DNA of 64,000 bases from Areca catechu (lineage: Eukaryota > Streptophyta > Magnoliopsida > Arecales > Arecaceae): positions 58,956,748 to 59,020,747 of the forward strand of contig CM038038.1 of the NCBI GenBank assembly GCA_021397845.1, in the 5' to 3' direction. Both the position numbers and the translations under genes were made by a program. The notes under the pieces are model-generated. The model had not been told where the DNA came from. It saw only the letters and a program-made list of their open reading frames with translations, and searched no databases. Positions within the stretch are counted from its first letter, which is position 1; every line of letters begins with the position of its first letter. Shown one piece after another: positions 10,732-23,099 of the stretch.

Positions 10732-12009
10732 TGATGCGGCACGATGATGAGAATGCAATCTAAATGATGGATTGAGAAATGAGAGCAATGAAGCCTATTA
10801 ACAGGAACTAAATCTCAGATCAAAAGTACTAAGGTAAAGCTATGGAAGGAGAACTGAAATTTGGAACTTATGCCGTGATGTAGTTATTTAAATCCTAGAG
10901 AAGATTAGGGCTAATGAATATTGAATTTAAACCTTAGCAACGATCTTCAATAACTCAGACTTAAGAGATTAGGAGGTGTTATTTACCCAGGATGATCACA
11001 CCCTGGTAGATCCATTGAAGCTCTTAGACGAACTAGCCCTGAAGTGGAAGATTGGCATTCCAAAGAAACTAGTTTCATTCAACATTGATCTTTGGCAACA
11101 GAACCCTTTCTTGAACACCGAATCGTAGAAGGTTCCTGCACAATGAACGGGTTAGATCAGGACCAATTTGAAAGATATCAAAACAAAGAAACCAAACAGG
11201 CAAGGGAACTTCGATGGAGGCATGGATCCCTAAAGGTGGATGTTGGCGTTGGACACTTGAAAGCTTGAGAAGAGAAAATCAAACACACCCAAAGTAAACA
11301 AGAGGATACTACCAAAAAAACACCTTCTTCAACTACTACTTCACTTAAATTTCATTTCATCCAAAAAGCTTTTTTTTACCATGGGCGTATAAGAGGCTTT
11401 TAATGGCCTTTCAATCAATTTGAAATTCCCCATATCATGGAGAAATATTAGGGGGGGTTACATGAAATGTGGAGGATTTGGTGGAGGATTTGGTGGAGGG
11501 TTACATAGAATGTGGAGGATTTGGTGGAGCTGGTTGCATGATTTGTGGATGGAGTTGGCCGACCTCCTTTGAATTTGAAAACACTGCTTGATCGACCACT
11601 TGTAGCTTTCATGTAATTTAAAATTTGAATGATGCCACGTGGCAGGTGAGGTGGCAATGATGTGGCGTGGCAAGGTGGCTTGGTGACATGGTGCATCCTT
11701 CTCCATGGCACCCCTTGGAGATGACATGGCAAAGGTGATGTGACGTCCTCTGGTGATGAGTTGGCACCGGTGGTCCATGATGATGTGGCATTCCAAGTAA
11801 AGCTGGTCTGGCCTAATTTCAAGTAGCTCTTGAACTTGACTCAGTACAAAGCCTAATTGACTCTAATTAAACTTTAAAATCCTAAAAGAAAATAAAACAG
11901 GACTCAATAAACATACAAGACTCATACGAGACTTGAGTTCCTAGTCTCAATCCATAAAAAACTTGGTATTAGTTGAAGCTTCTTCTTTCTGAGCCTGGTG
12001 CCCCCACCA
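10732..12009 (-). repeat. Element E right LTR (5' LTR in sense)
   Basis: It starts TGATGCGGCACGATGATG and ends GGTGCCCCCACCA, about 1,278 bp, and pairs with 6866-8131. The length difference is mainly a short insertion of a GGAGGATTTGGT-like repeat near 11480. Confidence 0.92.
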
Positions 12010-12903
12010 GCCGACTCCCGAAGCATCACAAGCTACCTCAAAAACTTTGGTGAAATCGGGTAACCTCAATATGGGTGCTTGTGTCATCTTAGTTTTAATA
12101 TCTAGGAAGGCTTTATCTGCAGATTTGGTCCATTCAAAACTACCCTTTCTAATACAGTTAGTAATTGGTTCTACTATGGTGCTAAATCCCTTAATAAATC
12201 TTTTGTAGAAAGTGGCTAGACCATGGAAACTTCTAACTTCATGGACACTACTGGGTATTGGTCATTCTACAATAGATCTGACCTTTTCAGGGTCAGCTAC
12301 TACACCTTCAGGGGTCACCACAAAGCTTAGGAAGATAACTCTATGGGTCATGAAATCATACTTCTTTAAATTTGCATAAAGGCTCTCTTTTCTAAGGGTT
12401 AAGCAGACTTGTTTCAGATGTTCTATATGATCTTCCTTGGTTTTACTATAAATCAGGATGTCATCAAAATATACTACCTCAAATTTACCTATGAACATCC
12501 TAAGTACTTGGGTCATAATTCTCATGAAGGTGTTAGGGGCATTGGATAACCCAAAAGGTATTACGGCCCACTCATATAGACCATCTTTCATTTTAAAAGC
12601 TATTTTCCATTCATCTCCAGGTCTAATTTGAACCTGATGGTAGCCACTCTTAAGGTCTATCTTTGAAAAGATTGTGGCTCCTGCCATCATATCTAACATA
12701 TCTTCCAAGCGGGGGATGGGAAATCTGTACTTCATAGTTATTTTATTTATGGCACGGCTATCAACACACATTCTCCACATGCCATCTTTCTTAGAGGTTA
12801 ATAGGGCTGGTACAGCACAAGGACTTAGGCTCTCCCTAATAAACCCTTTTCTAAGAAGCTCACCTACCTGTCTTTGAAGCTCTAAGTGTTCAGTCGGGTT
12901 CAT
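12010..12903 (-). pseudogene. Element C reverse transcriptase
   Basis: The minus-strand frame 12903-12262 (213 codons) covers MNPTEHLELQRQVGELLRKG, then DSRAINKITMKYRFPIPR, FSKIDLKSGYHQ, PFGLSNAPNTF and YFDDILIYSKT. It holds the RT catalytic Asp in KIDLK and the paired Asp in YFDD. It continues with stops through 12261-12010 (connection towards RNase H, CDASGV) and is cut by element E at 12010. RT copies element RNA into DNA. The RT core itself is intact; the protein around it is broken. Confidence 0.92.
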
Positions 12904-13560
12904 CCTATATGAGGTAGGTTGGGCAAGGTAGCTCCTGAGACTAAATCAATTGCATGTTGGACATCCCTAAGAGGTGGTAAGTGGTTAGGTAAATCTTTAG
13001 GAAATATGTCACTAAATTCATTTAAGACTCCTTTGACCTCTTAAGGGTACTCTCTATCAATGGGATCAGATACTTCCTTCACAGCTAACATCCAAACAGT
13101 AGTGCTCTCAGATATCTTCTTCTCTAGCTCTCTTGCAGTGATTAAGTTATCTCCAGACTTTTTCTCATTAAGGGAGCTTGATCTTTTCTTAATTAATTCC
13201 TGAGGTGGGGTGGGGTTTATGGTGATCTTTTTCCCATGGAAAGTAAACATGCAAGCATTAGTTCGGCCATAAAGAGTGGCATCATGATCATAAAGCCATG
13301 GCCATCCTAGGTTGATACTACTTACCCCCATGGGCACAAAGTCACACCACATTCTATTTTGAAATGATTGAAGCTGGAGTAGAACTTGGCATCTGGATTT
13401 AATGGGTATAGAGGTGGAATCTATTCATGATACCTTATAGGTGCTTGGGTGAGGAACTGGGTGTAAGCCTAGGGTTTTGACAACCTTATGGGATATGGCA
13501 TTCACACAGCTCCCACTATCTATAATTATTTTACACACCTTGTCTCCAATTTTCACTAAA
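12904..13560 (-). pseudogene. Element C protease region
   Basis: The minus strand shows IIIDSGSCVNA near 13545-13500, the aspartic protease active-site block. The frame 13352-13041 then gives MGVSSINLGWPWLYDHDATLYGR, the conserved end of this protease, which matches L. Stops separate the two parts (near 13430 and 13350). It would process the gag-pol polyprotein. Between 13040 and 12904 is the DLPNHLPPLRDVQHAI-like linker leading into RT. Confidence 0.85.
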
Positions 13561-15060
13561 GTCTATAAGATATTGGTCCTATGCCAATCTTCCTAGATTT
13601 TATTCTAGGACAAGATGCATCTAACTACCCCTACGAGGTCTATCTGTTCAAAATCCTCCTCATCACCTTCGTATTCTTCAATTAAGTCTAGTTCAGCTTC
13701 ATAGACCTCTTCCTCTTCTTCTTCATTGGGTTCAGGCTCGTCTTCTACAAGCTCCCTTATGTGCAAAGACCTGGTGGGACACTGGCTAGCAAAGTGACCT
13801 ACCTTATTGCACCTAAAACAAGCATTGGGACTGGGGCTTGGGTTCTTCTAAAAAAAACTGGTGCCTTACCCTTATCATTCCTTAAAGATGCTGAGTTACT
13901 TGAGCTAGCCTGACTCGAACTTGGGTTAGGACGAGGTGGATTAGGGTTGGGACGGGTTGGATTGGGTTTAGGTCGACTTGGATTTAGGATTGGCCGACTT
14001 TGGTTAGGGTTGGGATGAGTTTGGTTATAGGTGGGTCAGTTTGGGTAGAACTGGTTTTGGTTGGACCTAAAACTAGGAGGGTTGGGCTTAAAGGGTTCAG
14101 GTCTCGTAACTACTGGTACTTTCTAGAACCTTTCAACATTTTTAGCTACATGATAGGCTTGGGCCATGCTATCAATATCCCTAAGGTATAGCTCCTTTTG
14201 GATATCCTCTCTAAGACCATTCCTAAACCTAGAGAGGGTAACTGACTCATGTTCATCTATGCCGCATCTTAGGGCGCACTCATAAAACTGGGCTATGTAT
14301 TCACTCACAATTTTGGTCCCTTTTTTTAATTTTTTCCATTGATCTAAGAGACAATGCTGATAGTACGAGGGAACATACTTAGCCCTAAGCATTAATTTCA
14401 TGGCTTCCTAGGTGGTAATGGGTAGGTTGCCTATCTGATTATTGAGTCTTTCTACTTGATCCCGGTATAATCTTGCTTGATCAGTTAACTTGAGCTAGAC
14501 AAATTGACACTTTTTCTCATCACTCAAGGCATAAAATTTGAAGTACCTATCCATACCTCCCTCCCAATCTATATAGACTTTTGGATCTAGGTTGCCATTG
14601 AAGGTTGGTGCATCTATCTTGATGCTCCTAAGAAGCCTATCATCCTGGTCTTGGTCCTCATGATTGGGTCTCCTATGGTTGGGGTCATGATATTGATCCT
14701 GGTATTTGTTTCCCCTATGGTTAGGCTCCCTAAATTGATCCTGGATCTGGGGTCTCCTAGGGTTGTGTTCTATAAAGGGCTCATGGGTTTGGACACTTCT
14801 AGGATTGTGAGGGGTAGAAGGGATGGAATCCAGATCTGGTTCAGTGTTAGACTCTTGGGTTTTCTCTACAATCTCTAGTCGGTTCTCAACTTGGTTAAGC
14901 CTATTGGTTAACTGGTTGATCCTAGTGGTTGCTTGGTCAAATTGTTGGTCCACTTGGTTAAATCTTTGGTTCATTTGATCAAGTTTAGTATCGGACTGGT
15001 CAAACCTACGGTCTATTTTGGCAAGCTGATTTTGGGTATGGGCTAACTGTTTTGGGTTTG
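13561..15060 (-). pseudogene. Element C gag
   Basis: In sense order, an N-terminal heptad-rich coiled coil (14974-14840, repeated NQ/RINQLTN units) is followed by a charged His/Arg/Pro linker (RRPQIQDQ, RRPNHEDQ). The retrotransposon gag domain comes next (14600-14123, DAPTFNGNLDPKVYIDW; KKLKKGTKIVSEYIAQFYECALRC; TLSRFRNGLREDIQKELYL). A basic Asn/Pro/Arg repeat of RPNPN type lies at 14080-13915, and a CCHC knuckle CFRCNKVGHFASQC near 13825-13780. An acidic tail (YEGDEEDF-like) leads to protease. Stops occur near 14500, 14410, 14120 and 13850. It forms the particle shell and binds RNA. Confidence 0.88.
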
Positions 15061-16255
15061 GGTGTTGGACTGGTTTATTTGGGTAAGCTGGGCTAGGATG
15101 GCCTCCAAAGTGGGATCCATGGTTGGGCTGGGCTGAGTTTGGACTTTTGATATTAGGTTCCTAATCTAGTGGTCATGCAACAAATCAAACAATCAAAATG
15201 AAATGATGCAACCAAGCATGCAAAAGAGAAATAAAAAGCTTGTATAATCTACGGTTTCCTACACCTAGAGCCAGAAACTGGGTGGGTCAGCTCAACTTAC
15301 ACCTAACCCAATAGCTAATCCTTTCATTGGCCAGGTAGGGGGTGGGAGTATGGGAGGCCCCCCTTACTTTCATAGGGACCCAATTAAAAACCATAGCACC
15401 ACTTAGGTCATTTGACTCTGGACCCCCAGCCTTAGACACCAGCTTTCAGTAATAGCTAAAGGATTAAATGCACTAGTTGGCCCACACAGCTCGAACCCAA
15501 CCTGTTGATGTCTCCTAGCCCTCTAGGAAAAATTAGGTCTAATTGATTTTAATTAGGCTTGGGTTAGTATGAGGATGGTTGTTTTGAGCCCAAGACAGGT
15601 GATGAAATCCTGCCCTGATCTGAGATATTGAGTTGCCCTTAAGATTAGGTTAAAATGATGGCAATCGATGGCCCTGATGCAAACTAAAACATAGCAAAAA
15701 ATAAAATATTTTTTATAATGATTTATGATGTGTCAAGTTAGATTTAAGTTAACTGGGGTTATCAAACAAAATTTGATTTGGGATTGGGGGTTTGGAAGTT
15801 AATTAGGTTTGGGTTGGACAAGTATGCAGATCAGTAGAAATAAAAAAAATTTGGGGTTTCAGATGATGCAAAATTTGGCACAGATCATGATGAAAAAAAA
15901 ATTAAAAAATATATAAAATAGAGGATGGATGGTGATGATAAAACCTACCAAATCTCATGTAGAACAAAAATCATATGATGATTCAAATCCTAGGGTGTTT
16001 GGACTGCTACAGAAATTATCAGGATTCTATTAGGGTTCTAATATGCTAGATTTTAGAAAATTAGGTTTTCATTAAAATTAATTAAAAATTTTGATAATTA
16101 TTAGGATAGAACAAAGGATATGAAGTGCGAATTTCACAGAAAAATAAAATGTTGAAGATGCCAAAATCAGATGAAACCAAGATACCTAATGCAGTGGACA
16201 GAATACTAAAATTAGGGTTTGTGAATGCAATGCAAATAAAAACTATCCTAAACTT
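15061..16255 (-). other. Element C 5' leader
   Basis: Non-coding sequence between PBS and gag in sense, A/T-rich from 15650 to 16250. It keeps a GGCCAGGTAGG-like block near 15330, comparable with the leaders of E and L, but the exact CCAATC/GATTGG stem is not kept. Nothing else is recognised. Confidence 0.55.
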
Positions 16256-16267
16256 GCTATGATACCA
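16256..16267 (-). other. Element C primer-binding site
   Basis: On the minus strand TGGTATCATAGC lies three bases from the LTR. It matches the initiator tRNA-Met complement TGGTATCAGAGC at 11 of 12 positions. Confidence 0.85.
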
Positions 16268-16270
16268 AAC

Positions 16271-17798
16271 TGATGGGGATGACTCTAAGAATGCTAAATA
16301 TGCAGTAAAAATAGTAAACTAATTTTTTTTTATTTTTTAGATTTAGGTTTGTTGGCTAATTTCTCAAAGCAAAGTAAAGAACTAACAGGTATTCAGCAAT
16401 TCTAAGAATCAACTTGTTGCAGGCTGAATCATGTAAGATAACTAAAAGATAGGACCCGGAAATTGAGAAATTCTGAGCTTAGGATAGTTAACTTCAATAA
16501 AATTAGATAGTAAGACAAGGTAAGGGTTCTTACCAGTTAGAGATTAAAATTCAGTAGCAGAAGGGATCACTCACACTCTGATTGGAGCCTTGAAGAAGAA
16601 GCCTCGGTTCCCTTGAATCTGAAGGCTGATCTGGGTGGTCATGGCAGTAAAGAAGGCCTCCTCAGGGAAGGTGAAGCACCTCGGGGATCCTGCAAGCATC
16701 CGAGGTCAATCAAAACAACAAATAAAAAAGAGGAAATGAACTAGGGTTTGGAAGGATTTGGGATTAGGGTTAGAAGATGGTAACCGGGGAAGAAAAAGCT
16801 CTTGGGCTTGGATGGCTACAAGGGCTTCTATTCCTTGGACATGGCTGATCTCCAAGGATGCATGAGGGTGCTAGTGTAGCAGGGTTTCAATCCAGGAACA
16901 CAAGGAGAGCACTCAAAGTAAGAACCAAAACTCAAATACAAGGCAATTAATCCAAATTTCAGCAAGGTTTATTCATAAGAAAAAGTTGATTACAAGAGGG
17001 GGAGGGGTGGGGTATTTATAGAGTTCCCATGCCCTCACTAACCATGGTTACACTTGGGTTACAAGTCCTTTTCCAAATTGGAGTTCAAGTCCTTTCCTAG
17101 CTAGGTTAGAATTACAAGGTTTAAAGGGATTAGGAATCCTAACTAGGTTAGAATAAACTTGGTCTTCTCCTTCTTCTCTTCAACTTGGACTTGGTCAAAC
17201 CTTTTGGATGCCTACTCCTTTGGGCGTGTGGACCTTAGAGCAGCAAGGGGGAGGTCATCCATGGGATTGGAAGGCTTGGGCTTGGACCCCCTGGAAGCTG
17301 GGGCACCTGGTTCCCTCGGCTGGCATATTTCCGGCATCTAAAAGGAATCTTGGTTTTTTACTTGCTTGGGCTTGCTTCTTGGGCTTGAATTTGGAGGCCT
17401 GGGGTGCTGGGATAACCTGGTAACCATGGGGTCCTAGCTTATGGAATATTCTGGAAGCATCTAGAGGAATCTGGTATTTGAAATGTTATTCGGAGGGAAT
17501 TAGGGTACCTGGATGTTGATTGAGCTCCCCTAAGCTGATGTAACAGCTTCTGGTTTTAGAATGTGGTATGGTGGAACTTCTAAATAGTGTAACCTCCTCT
17601 CTTATACAAGAAGTGAACTCATACTAGACTCATATTGATGTACATGACTCAATGTACTGGACTAGGTTGAGGGTTGAGACAAATCAATTAACCTCAACTT
17701 ATTACAGGACTCAATCCTAGTTGATTACAAAACATTAATACATAGCTAGGTAAACCAAATATGACCCAATAATCTATCTGATTCTGGTACCCCCACCA
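16271..17798 (-). repeat. Element C right LTR (5' LTR in sense)
   Basis: It starts TGATGGGGATGACTC and ends GGTACCCCCACCA, about 1,528 bp, and is the partner of 3249-4781. The minus-strand TATA box TATAAATA lies at 17013-17020. The flank TAATG at 17799-17803 equals 3244-3248. Confidence 0.92.
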
Positions 17799-17803
17799 TA
17801 ATG

Positions 17804-18056
17804 TCATTCTCATCCCAATCATCTTCCATTTTGGGAGTGGGAATGCCATTAATTAAGTTATTAGGCTAATAAGGAGCCTTAACAATAGTCCTCCAAATAT
17901 TATAATCAAAAGCTTGAATGAAAATGTACATGCGTGTCTTCCAATACATATAGTTGGTGCCATTAAACAGTCAGGGATGGTTGAGGCTTGACCTTCTACA
18001 ATACCCATACCAATTAGGGATGCCATGATCTTTCACTCAAGATCGTTGGACCTATA
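17804..18056 (-). pseudogene. Element B gag N-terminus
   Basis: On the minus strand the frame gives LFNGTNYMYWKTRMYIFIQA, then IWRTIVKAPY and PKMEDDWDENDI, the standard copia gag start (a Trp upstream is now a stop). It runs into TAATG, after which element C intervenes, and resumes at 3248 with ELNVKAMNLL. At the other side it reaches CTATA at 18052-18056, where element D was inserted between the B PBS and gag. The initiator Met is probably the ATG near 18029 (minus). Confidence 0.82.
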
Positions 18057-18285
18057 TGTTGAGTCTCAGGTGGTACATTCATGGCTAGTCGGGTCAATGT
18101 ACATAAGTTGATCTGGTCTATCATGGTTTTCCATGATGTTTCTAGGGCTAGGGTTGAGTCCGGTATGAGTCCTAGGTGTTAGGCTCAGTTTTGGCCAGTC
18201 TGGGTCTTTGGGTTGGCTCTTCTGTTGTAAAAGTTGACTCTGTTGATTGGCACATCTCAAAACAGGTGGCTGTGGTCTGGAAGAG

Positions 18286-18541
18286 TCGGCACGGATGGAT
18301 TCGAGTTGACTAGGATGCTCAGACAAGAAATCTGTTATCTAGAAGAGTCGGCTTGGATGGATTCAGGTCAACTCAGATGCATAGACAGGAAATATGTTGT
18401 CTAGAAGAGTTGGCTCGGATGTATTAGAGTCGGCTCGGATGTATTAGAGTCTGCTCAGATGTATTAGAGTCAGCTTGGATGAACAGTCAAGAAAATTATT
18501 CTAGACGAGTCGGCTCGAATGTTTTTGAGTCGACTCGAATG
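18286..18541 (+). repeat. GAGTCGGCTCGGATG mini-repeats in the D 5' LTR
   Basis: About eight degenerate copies of a unit with core GAGTCGGCTCGGATG or its palindromic form GAGTCGACTCG, spaced by TATTA or TGCATAGACAGGAAAT-type text. The tract lies about 70-325 bp upstream of the TATA box, where U3 enhancers would be expected. Confidence 0.8.
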
Positions 18542-18610
18542 ACGGGTGAACTATTTTGAACGGTTCCAGCTGGGGGAGTTTTTTGGGATCTCGGGCACGT
18601 GTGACCGAGG

Positions 18611-18618
18611 TATATATA
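18611..18618 (+). promoter_or_regulatory. Element D TATA box
   Basis: TATATATA in the U3 part of the 5' LTR, downstream of the mini-repeats. The 3' LTR has the equivalent at 23635-23642. Confidence 0.65.
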
Positions 18619-18930
18619 TTGTATTCTCGTAAGAGGATGTTGTGTGGTGTAACAAACTTCTTAGAAGTGGAAATCCCTTTCTCCTTTGAAAATTCCTCTA
18701 TTCTTCTTCTTCTTTCATCTTCTCCCATTTTGTGTTCTTGATCTTCATAGACCTGAATCCTACCATGATCTTCAATGAAGATTGCTGGCAGATGGTCATC
18801 CACAACCTGGTGATATGCTTCCATAATTATTTTGTAGATCAGGGCGTTCGTTCTTGATCGAAAATAAGGCTATTCTAGAAGATTTGGTTCATGAAATCTA
18901 GTTGGGTTTGGAATCAAATTCTCAATAATT

Positions 18931-18942
18931 TGGTATCAGAGC
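18931..18942 (+). other. Element D primer-binding site
   Basis: TGGTATCAGAGC, an exact match to the initiator tRNA-Met complement, three bases after the LTR. Confidence 0.92.
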
Positions 18943-19039
18943 CAAGGTTCGTGGAAGAAATATCTCAAGATCAGAGGGTTGGAAGTAAGATTTCATGCAG
19001 GTACGGTTTTTCATATCTCTTGAATTCTTGATTATGGTA

Positions 19040-19766
19040 ATGGCATCAAGTGGATTCAAAGTAGATTTTGAGAAGTACGATGGCAAGGAAAACTTCACCC
19101 TATGGCAGCAAAGGGTTAAAGATTTGCTAGTTCAACAGAGAATCTACAAGGTCTTGGTGAAAGAAAGACCGAAAAAGATTAGTGTTGAAGAATGGGAAGA
19201 GTTAGAAGAGATTGCTTTCAGCACCATAAGGATGTGTTTGTCTGATCAGGTTTTACCTGAGGTGTATTTAGAGACTACTGCAAAAGGTCTTTGGAGAAGA
19301 CTGGAGAACACGTACATGTGAAAGAACATGACGAACAAGCTATGGCTGAAGAAGCAACTGTATAGCTTGAGAATGCCTGAAGGAGGAGATCTTGTTGCGC
19401 ACATTCAGAGTTTCAATCAGGTTTGTTCTGAGGTGATGAGTCTGGATGTAAAGATTGATGAAGAAGATTGGGCATTGTTGCTGCTATGTTCACTCCCTGG
19501 ATCGTATGATGGTCTTATAACAACTTTAGTTTATGGGAAGGAAACCCTAAACTATGAAGAGGTTGTTGGTGTGCTCAGATCCAATGAGCAAAGGAAAAAG
19601 ATCTGTAAAGGTAATCCTAACTCAGAGGTTCTTGATATAAATGAGAGGCGAGGAAGATCTAAGGAAAGAGCTAGGGGAAAGTCTAAGGGCAGATCTTAGT
19701 CTCGGAACCACAAGAATGTGAAATGCTACAAGTGTCGTCAGCTTGGGCATATCAGGAAGAATTGTC
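19040..19766 (+). pseudogene. Element D gag
   Basis: The start is taken at the ATG of MASSGFKVDFEKYDG (19040; an ATG two codons upstream is also possible). The UBN2-like gag domain is carried through MTNKLWLKKQLYSLRMPEGG and LLCSLPGSYDGL. A stop at 19318-19320 replaces one residue of the conserved SLYMSK-type stretch. The frame then becomes basic and Arg/Ser/Gly rich (RGRSKERARGKSKGR), meets a stop at 19697 and reaches the CCHC knuckle CYKCRQLGHIRKNC (19723-19764). It would form the capsid and bind RNA. Only single-base nonsense changes break it here. Confidence 0.9.
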
Positions 19767-22700
19767 CTCTTTGGAAGACAGAAAAGGGAAGTGCTAACAC
19801 TAGTGGGCAAATGCTTTGGAAAGCAATGGAGGAGTACTAGTTGTATCAGATGGATCAGTGGAATAAGAGAATACCTGGATTCTAGATTCTGCATGCTCAT
19901 ACCACTATACCTCACATCGGGATTGGTTTTATGCTTATGACAGGTCAGATGGAGGTAGTGTAAGTCTTGGTGATGATCACCCTTGTATGGTAGCTGGAGC
20001 AGGCGCTATTCGGGTGAGGATGTATGATGGAGTGATAAGGACACTATCTAATGTCAAACATGTACCAGAACTGAAAAAGAATTTGATTTCTTTGGTTTAC
20101 TTGGAAGAGCAGGGATATGCTTTTAGTTTCCAATCTGGTAGTAGATGTTTGAGAATTACCAAGGGAGCATTAGTGGAAATGAGAGGAAGAAGACTGAGCA
20201 ATAATCTATACATGATGGAAGGCTCAGTGGTAAGTGATGGTGCTGAAGTGCTTGCAACGGCACAGGAGGAACAATTGAAATATAAACTATAGCACTATCG
20301 AATGGGTCATATGAGTGACCGAGGGCTCACAGAGTTAAACAGAAGAGGGAACATCCCAGCTTTAAAAAAAGATGGAAATGACCTGTGTGAGTCGTGCATC
20401 TTTGGTAAACAGCATAGAGTTAAATTTGCTATTTGTACCAAGCCAAGTGAAGGAGTGCTGGATTTGGTACACTCGGATGTATAGGGACCAGCACCTATTT
20501 TATCCAGAGGTGGAGCAAGGTATTTTGTTACCTTCATTGATGACTTCTCTAGGAAACTGTGGGTGTATCTGATAAGGGAAAAATCAGATGTATTTGCCCG
20601 GTTTAAAGCTTGGAGAGCTGAGGTAGAGAAGGAGACAGGAAGACATGTAAAGTACCTTCGGACTGATAATGGTGGGGAGTACTCTAGTATAGAGTTTAGA
20701 AGTTACTATGAGGAAAATGGTATCAAAAGCCATTACACAGTAAGAATGATCCCACAGTAGAATGGTGTCACGGAAAGGTTGAACCAGATACTATTGGAGA
20801 GGGCAAGGAGTATGAGGCTGCAGTTATCACTGCCAAAAACTTTTTGGGGTGATGCTATTACTCAGCCATGTTTTCTCATAAACAGGTCCCCTCACTTCAA
20901 GTTGGATGGTGGACTTCCAGAAGAAGCTTGGAGTGGGAAGAAGGTGGAACTTGGCCACCTGAAATTTTTGGTTGCCCAGCTTATGTTCATGTGGAGGCAA
21001 CTGAAAGAAGCAAGCTAGATCCTAAGTCAAAGAAATTGATCTTTATAGGGTATCCATAAGGAGTCAAAGGTTACCTACTGTGGGATCCACAGTCTCAAAA
21101 GGCTGTGATTAGTAGGGATGTCATTTTTTATGAGAGGAGCATCTTGGTGAAACCAGGGATTGCAACTGGAAATGCAGTCTATAAGATGAACAGCAGTGAG
21201 AGCCCGTCACAGGGGGAGGATAGGCTTTCAACATCAGTTGGAAATGGAGTTTCAGTTGAGGTGGAGTTGGACAGGAAAGATTCTCGGGGGTGAAGGAGAG
21301 GCAAGAAGAATCAGCTGTTCAAAGGGAAGTGCTGGAGGAGCCACAGACAGTAGACTTGGAGGACAGTGCAAGGAGAGAGGCATTGCATAAGCCTCAACGC
21401 ACAATCCGGAAGCCAATTAGATATGGCATGGATGAAGCAATTTCATATGCTCTTATCTATGAATGGAGATCTAGAAAGTTTTGTAGAGGCCATGGAAAGT
21501 CCTGATAAAGAGTCATGGATGCAAGGCATGATGGAAGAGATGGAATCTCTTAGGAGGAATCAAACATGGTAGCTAGTGGATTTACCTAGAGATGCTCATG
21601 CTATTGGCTCCAAATGGGTGTTCACTAAGAAATCATTACCTTCAGAGCAAAGTGGAGTAAGATACAAGGCAAGATTGGTAGCAAAGGAATACTCACAAAG
21701 GGAAGGAGTTGACTACACAGAAGTGTTTTCTCCTGTGGTATGCCATACTTCAATTCAGGTGTTGTTGTCTTTGGTGGCAAAACATAATTTGAAATTGGAG
21801 CAGATGGATGTGAAGACAGCTTATAGATGGAAGAGTAGAAGAAAAAATCTATATGAAGCAACCTAATGGCTTCATTGAGATTGGATAGGAGAACAAGGTA
21901 TGTCTACTTCAGAGGTCATTGTATGGATTGAAACAATCACCTCGTCAGTGGTATCACAGATTTGATACATTTATCTTGAGCCTTGGATTTTTTTGGTGTG
22001 AACATGATCATTGTGTCTATGTGAAGGATGTGGATACTAAGGATGCTTTGTATTTACTTCTGTATGTGGATGATATATTGATAGCCAGCAGAAGTATGAT
22101 AGCTGTGAAAGGGCTGAAGAGAGCATTATCTTAGGAATTTGAGATGAAGGACTTGGGATCAACTCAGAAAATCCTTGGAATGGAGATTTGCAGAGATAGG
22201 TGCAAAGGAATACTCCATTTGTCACAAGGTGGATACATTAAAAAGGTACTCAAGAGGTTTGGGATGGATAAGGCCAAACCTGTGGAAACACCATTACCAT
22301 GGCATTTTTCTCTCTTAAAAAAATAGTGCCCCCAATCAGAGGAGGAGAGAGAGTACATGGAAAGAGTTCCATATGCCAATGCAATGGGCAGTTTGATATA
22401 TGCTATGTTTGTTGCAGGCCGGACATAGCATATGCTGTAAGCCAGGTGAGCAGGTACACGGCTAATCCTAGGAAAGAACACTGGAAGGCATTGAAGTGGA
22501 TTTTGAGATATCTGCAAGGGACTCAAAATCATGGACTGGTATTTGGTGGGCAGCTTGAAGGACATGGATGGAACTCTATAGAATCATGTGAGGATTCAGG
22601 TCCTTAGGAAGGATTTTTTGATGCAAGCTATGCAGATGATCTTGATACAAGGAGGTCTACAATAGGTTATCTCTTCTGCATATATAGTAGACTGGTTTCT

Positions 22701-23096
22701 TGGAGATCAACCCTTCAACCTATTACTTCTTTGTCTACAACAGAAGCTGAGTATATAGGGATTACTGAAGCTGCAAAGGAAGCACTATGGCTGAGAAGGC
22801 TAGTGTCTGAAATGGGGGTGAAACAGTGTATGGTAGTCCTGCTCAGTGACAACAAGAGTGTCATATACTTGACACATAACCCAGTCTATCATGCTAGGAC
22901 CAAGCATATAGATGTGAGGTACCACAGAGTCAGGGAGCTGGTGGAGGAAGGAGAAGTGGCGCTGGTGAAGGTTCATACAATGGAGAACCAGGAGGATGCA
23001 CTTACGAAGGCTCTACCAAGGGATAGCTTCTACTCTTGTATATTGTTAATGGGTTTGAGGAGTCTGGCATATGTAGCCTTGAAGCACCAAGGTGGA
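19767..23096 (+). pseudogene. Element D pol: protease, integrase, RT, RNase H
   Basis: Domains in order: protease (WILDSACSYHYTSHRDWF, about 19876); pre-integrase (RMGHMSDRGL to GKQHRVKF, 20296-20420); integrase with all three acidic motifs visible (LVHSDV, LRTDNGGEY, NGVTERLN; 20460-20800); RT (YKARLVAKEYSQREGVDY; QMDVKTAY; YVDDILIAS at 22066) and RNase H (RPDIAYAVSQVSRYT; LSTTEAEY; ARTKHIDVRYH; 22420-23000). Stops include 20482, 20758, 21571, 22133 and 22605. Frameshifts lie near 19850, 21060, 21290, 21480, 21830, 22310 and 22560. It ends just before the polypurine tract. Confidence 0.9.
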
Positions 23097-23099
23097 GAT
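23089..23099 (+). other. Element D polypurine tract
   Basis: AAGGTGGAGAT directly before the 3' LTR, the usual copia plus-strand priming tract. Confidence 0.8.

Larger units (their letters stand above)
6866..12009 (-). mobile_element. Element E: deleted, non-autonomous chromovirus inside C
   Basis: The LTRs are 6866-8131 and 10732-12009, and the flanks are GCCAA (6861-6865) and GCCGA (12010-12014), a target duplication with one change. The internal region is only 2.6 kb. In sense order it holds a leader, the gag N-terminus, a segment of unknown origin, the integrase core end, the integrase C-terminus and a chromodomain. Protease, RT and RNase H are absent. LTR divergence looks like a few percent, less than in C, which agrees with E being nested in C. 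It would have depended on relatives for reverse transcription. Confidence 0.92.
3249..17798 (-). mobile_element. Element C: old chromovirus (Galadriel-like gypsy), carrying E inside
   Basis: Two LTRs (3249-4781 and 16271-17798) start TGATG and end in CA. The target duplication TAATG is exact (3244-3248 and 17799-17803). The sense strand is minus: leader 16255-14975, gag 14974-13561, protease about 13545-13041, RT from 12903, then RNase H, integrase and chromodomain to 4782. Element E sits between RT and RNase H (6866-12009). The LTRs differ visibly, with some 100-base stretches showing over 10 differences, so C is much older than L. A chromodomain after the integrase places it among chromoviruses, and the gag resembles the Galadriel/monkey type. 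The clade call is from memory. Confidence 0.92.
18057..18927 (+). repeat. Element D 5' LTR
   Basis: 871 bp, pairing with 23100-23952. It contains a mini-repeat tract (18286-18541) and a TATA box (18611-18618). The LTR end carries the degenerate terminus CTCAATA instead of CTCAACA. Confidence 0.9.

Noticed and set aside
13915..14085. TTAGGG-rich stretch resembling an interstitial telomere repeat
   Set aside because: Irregular and explained by the reverse complement of an RPNPN-rich gag linker in element C.
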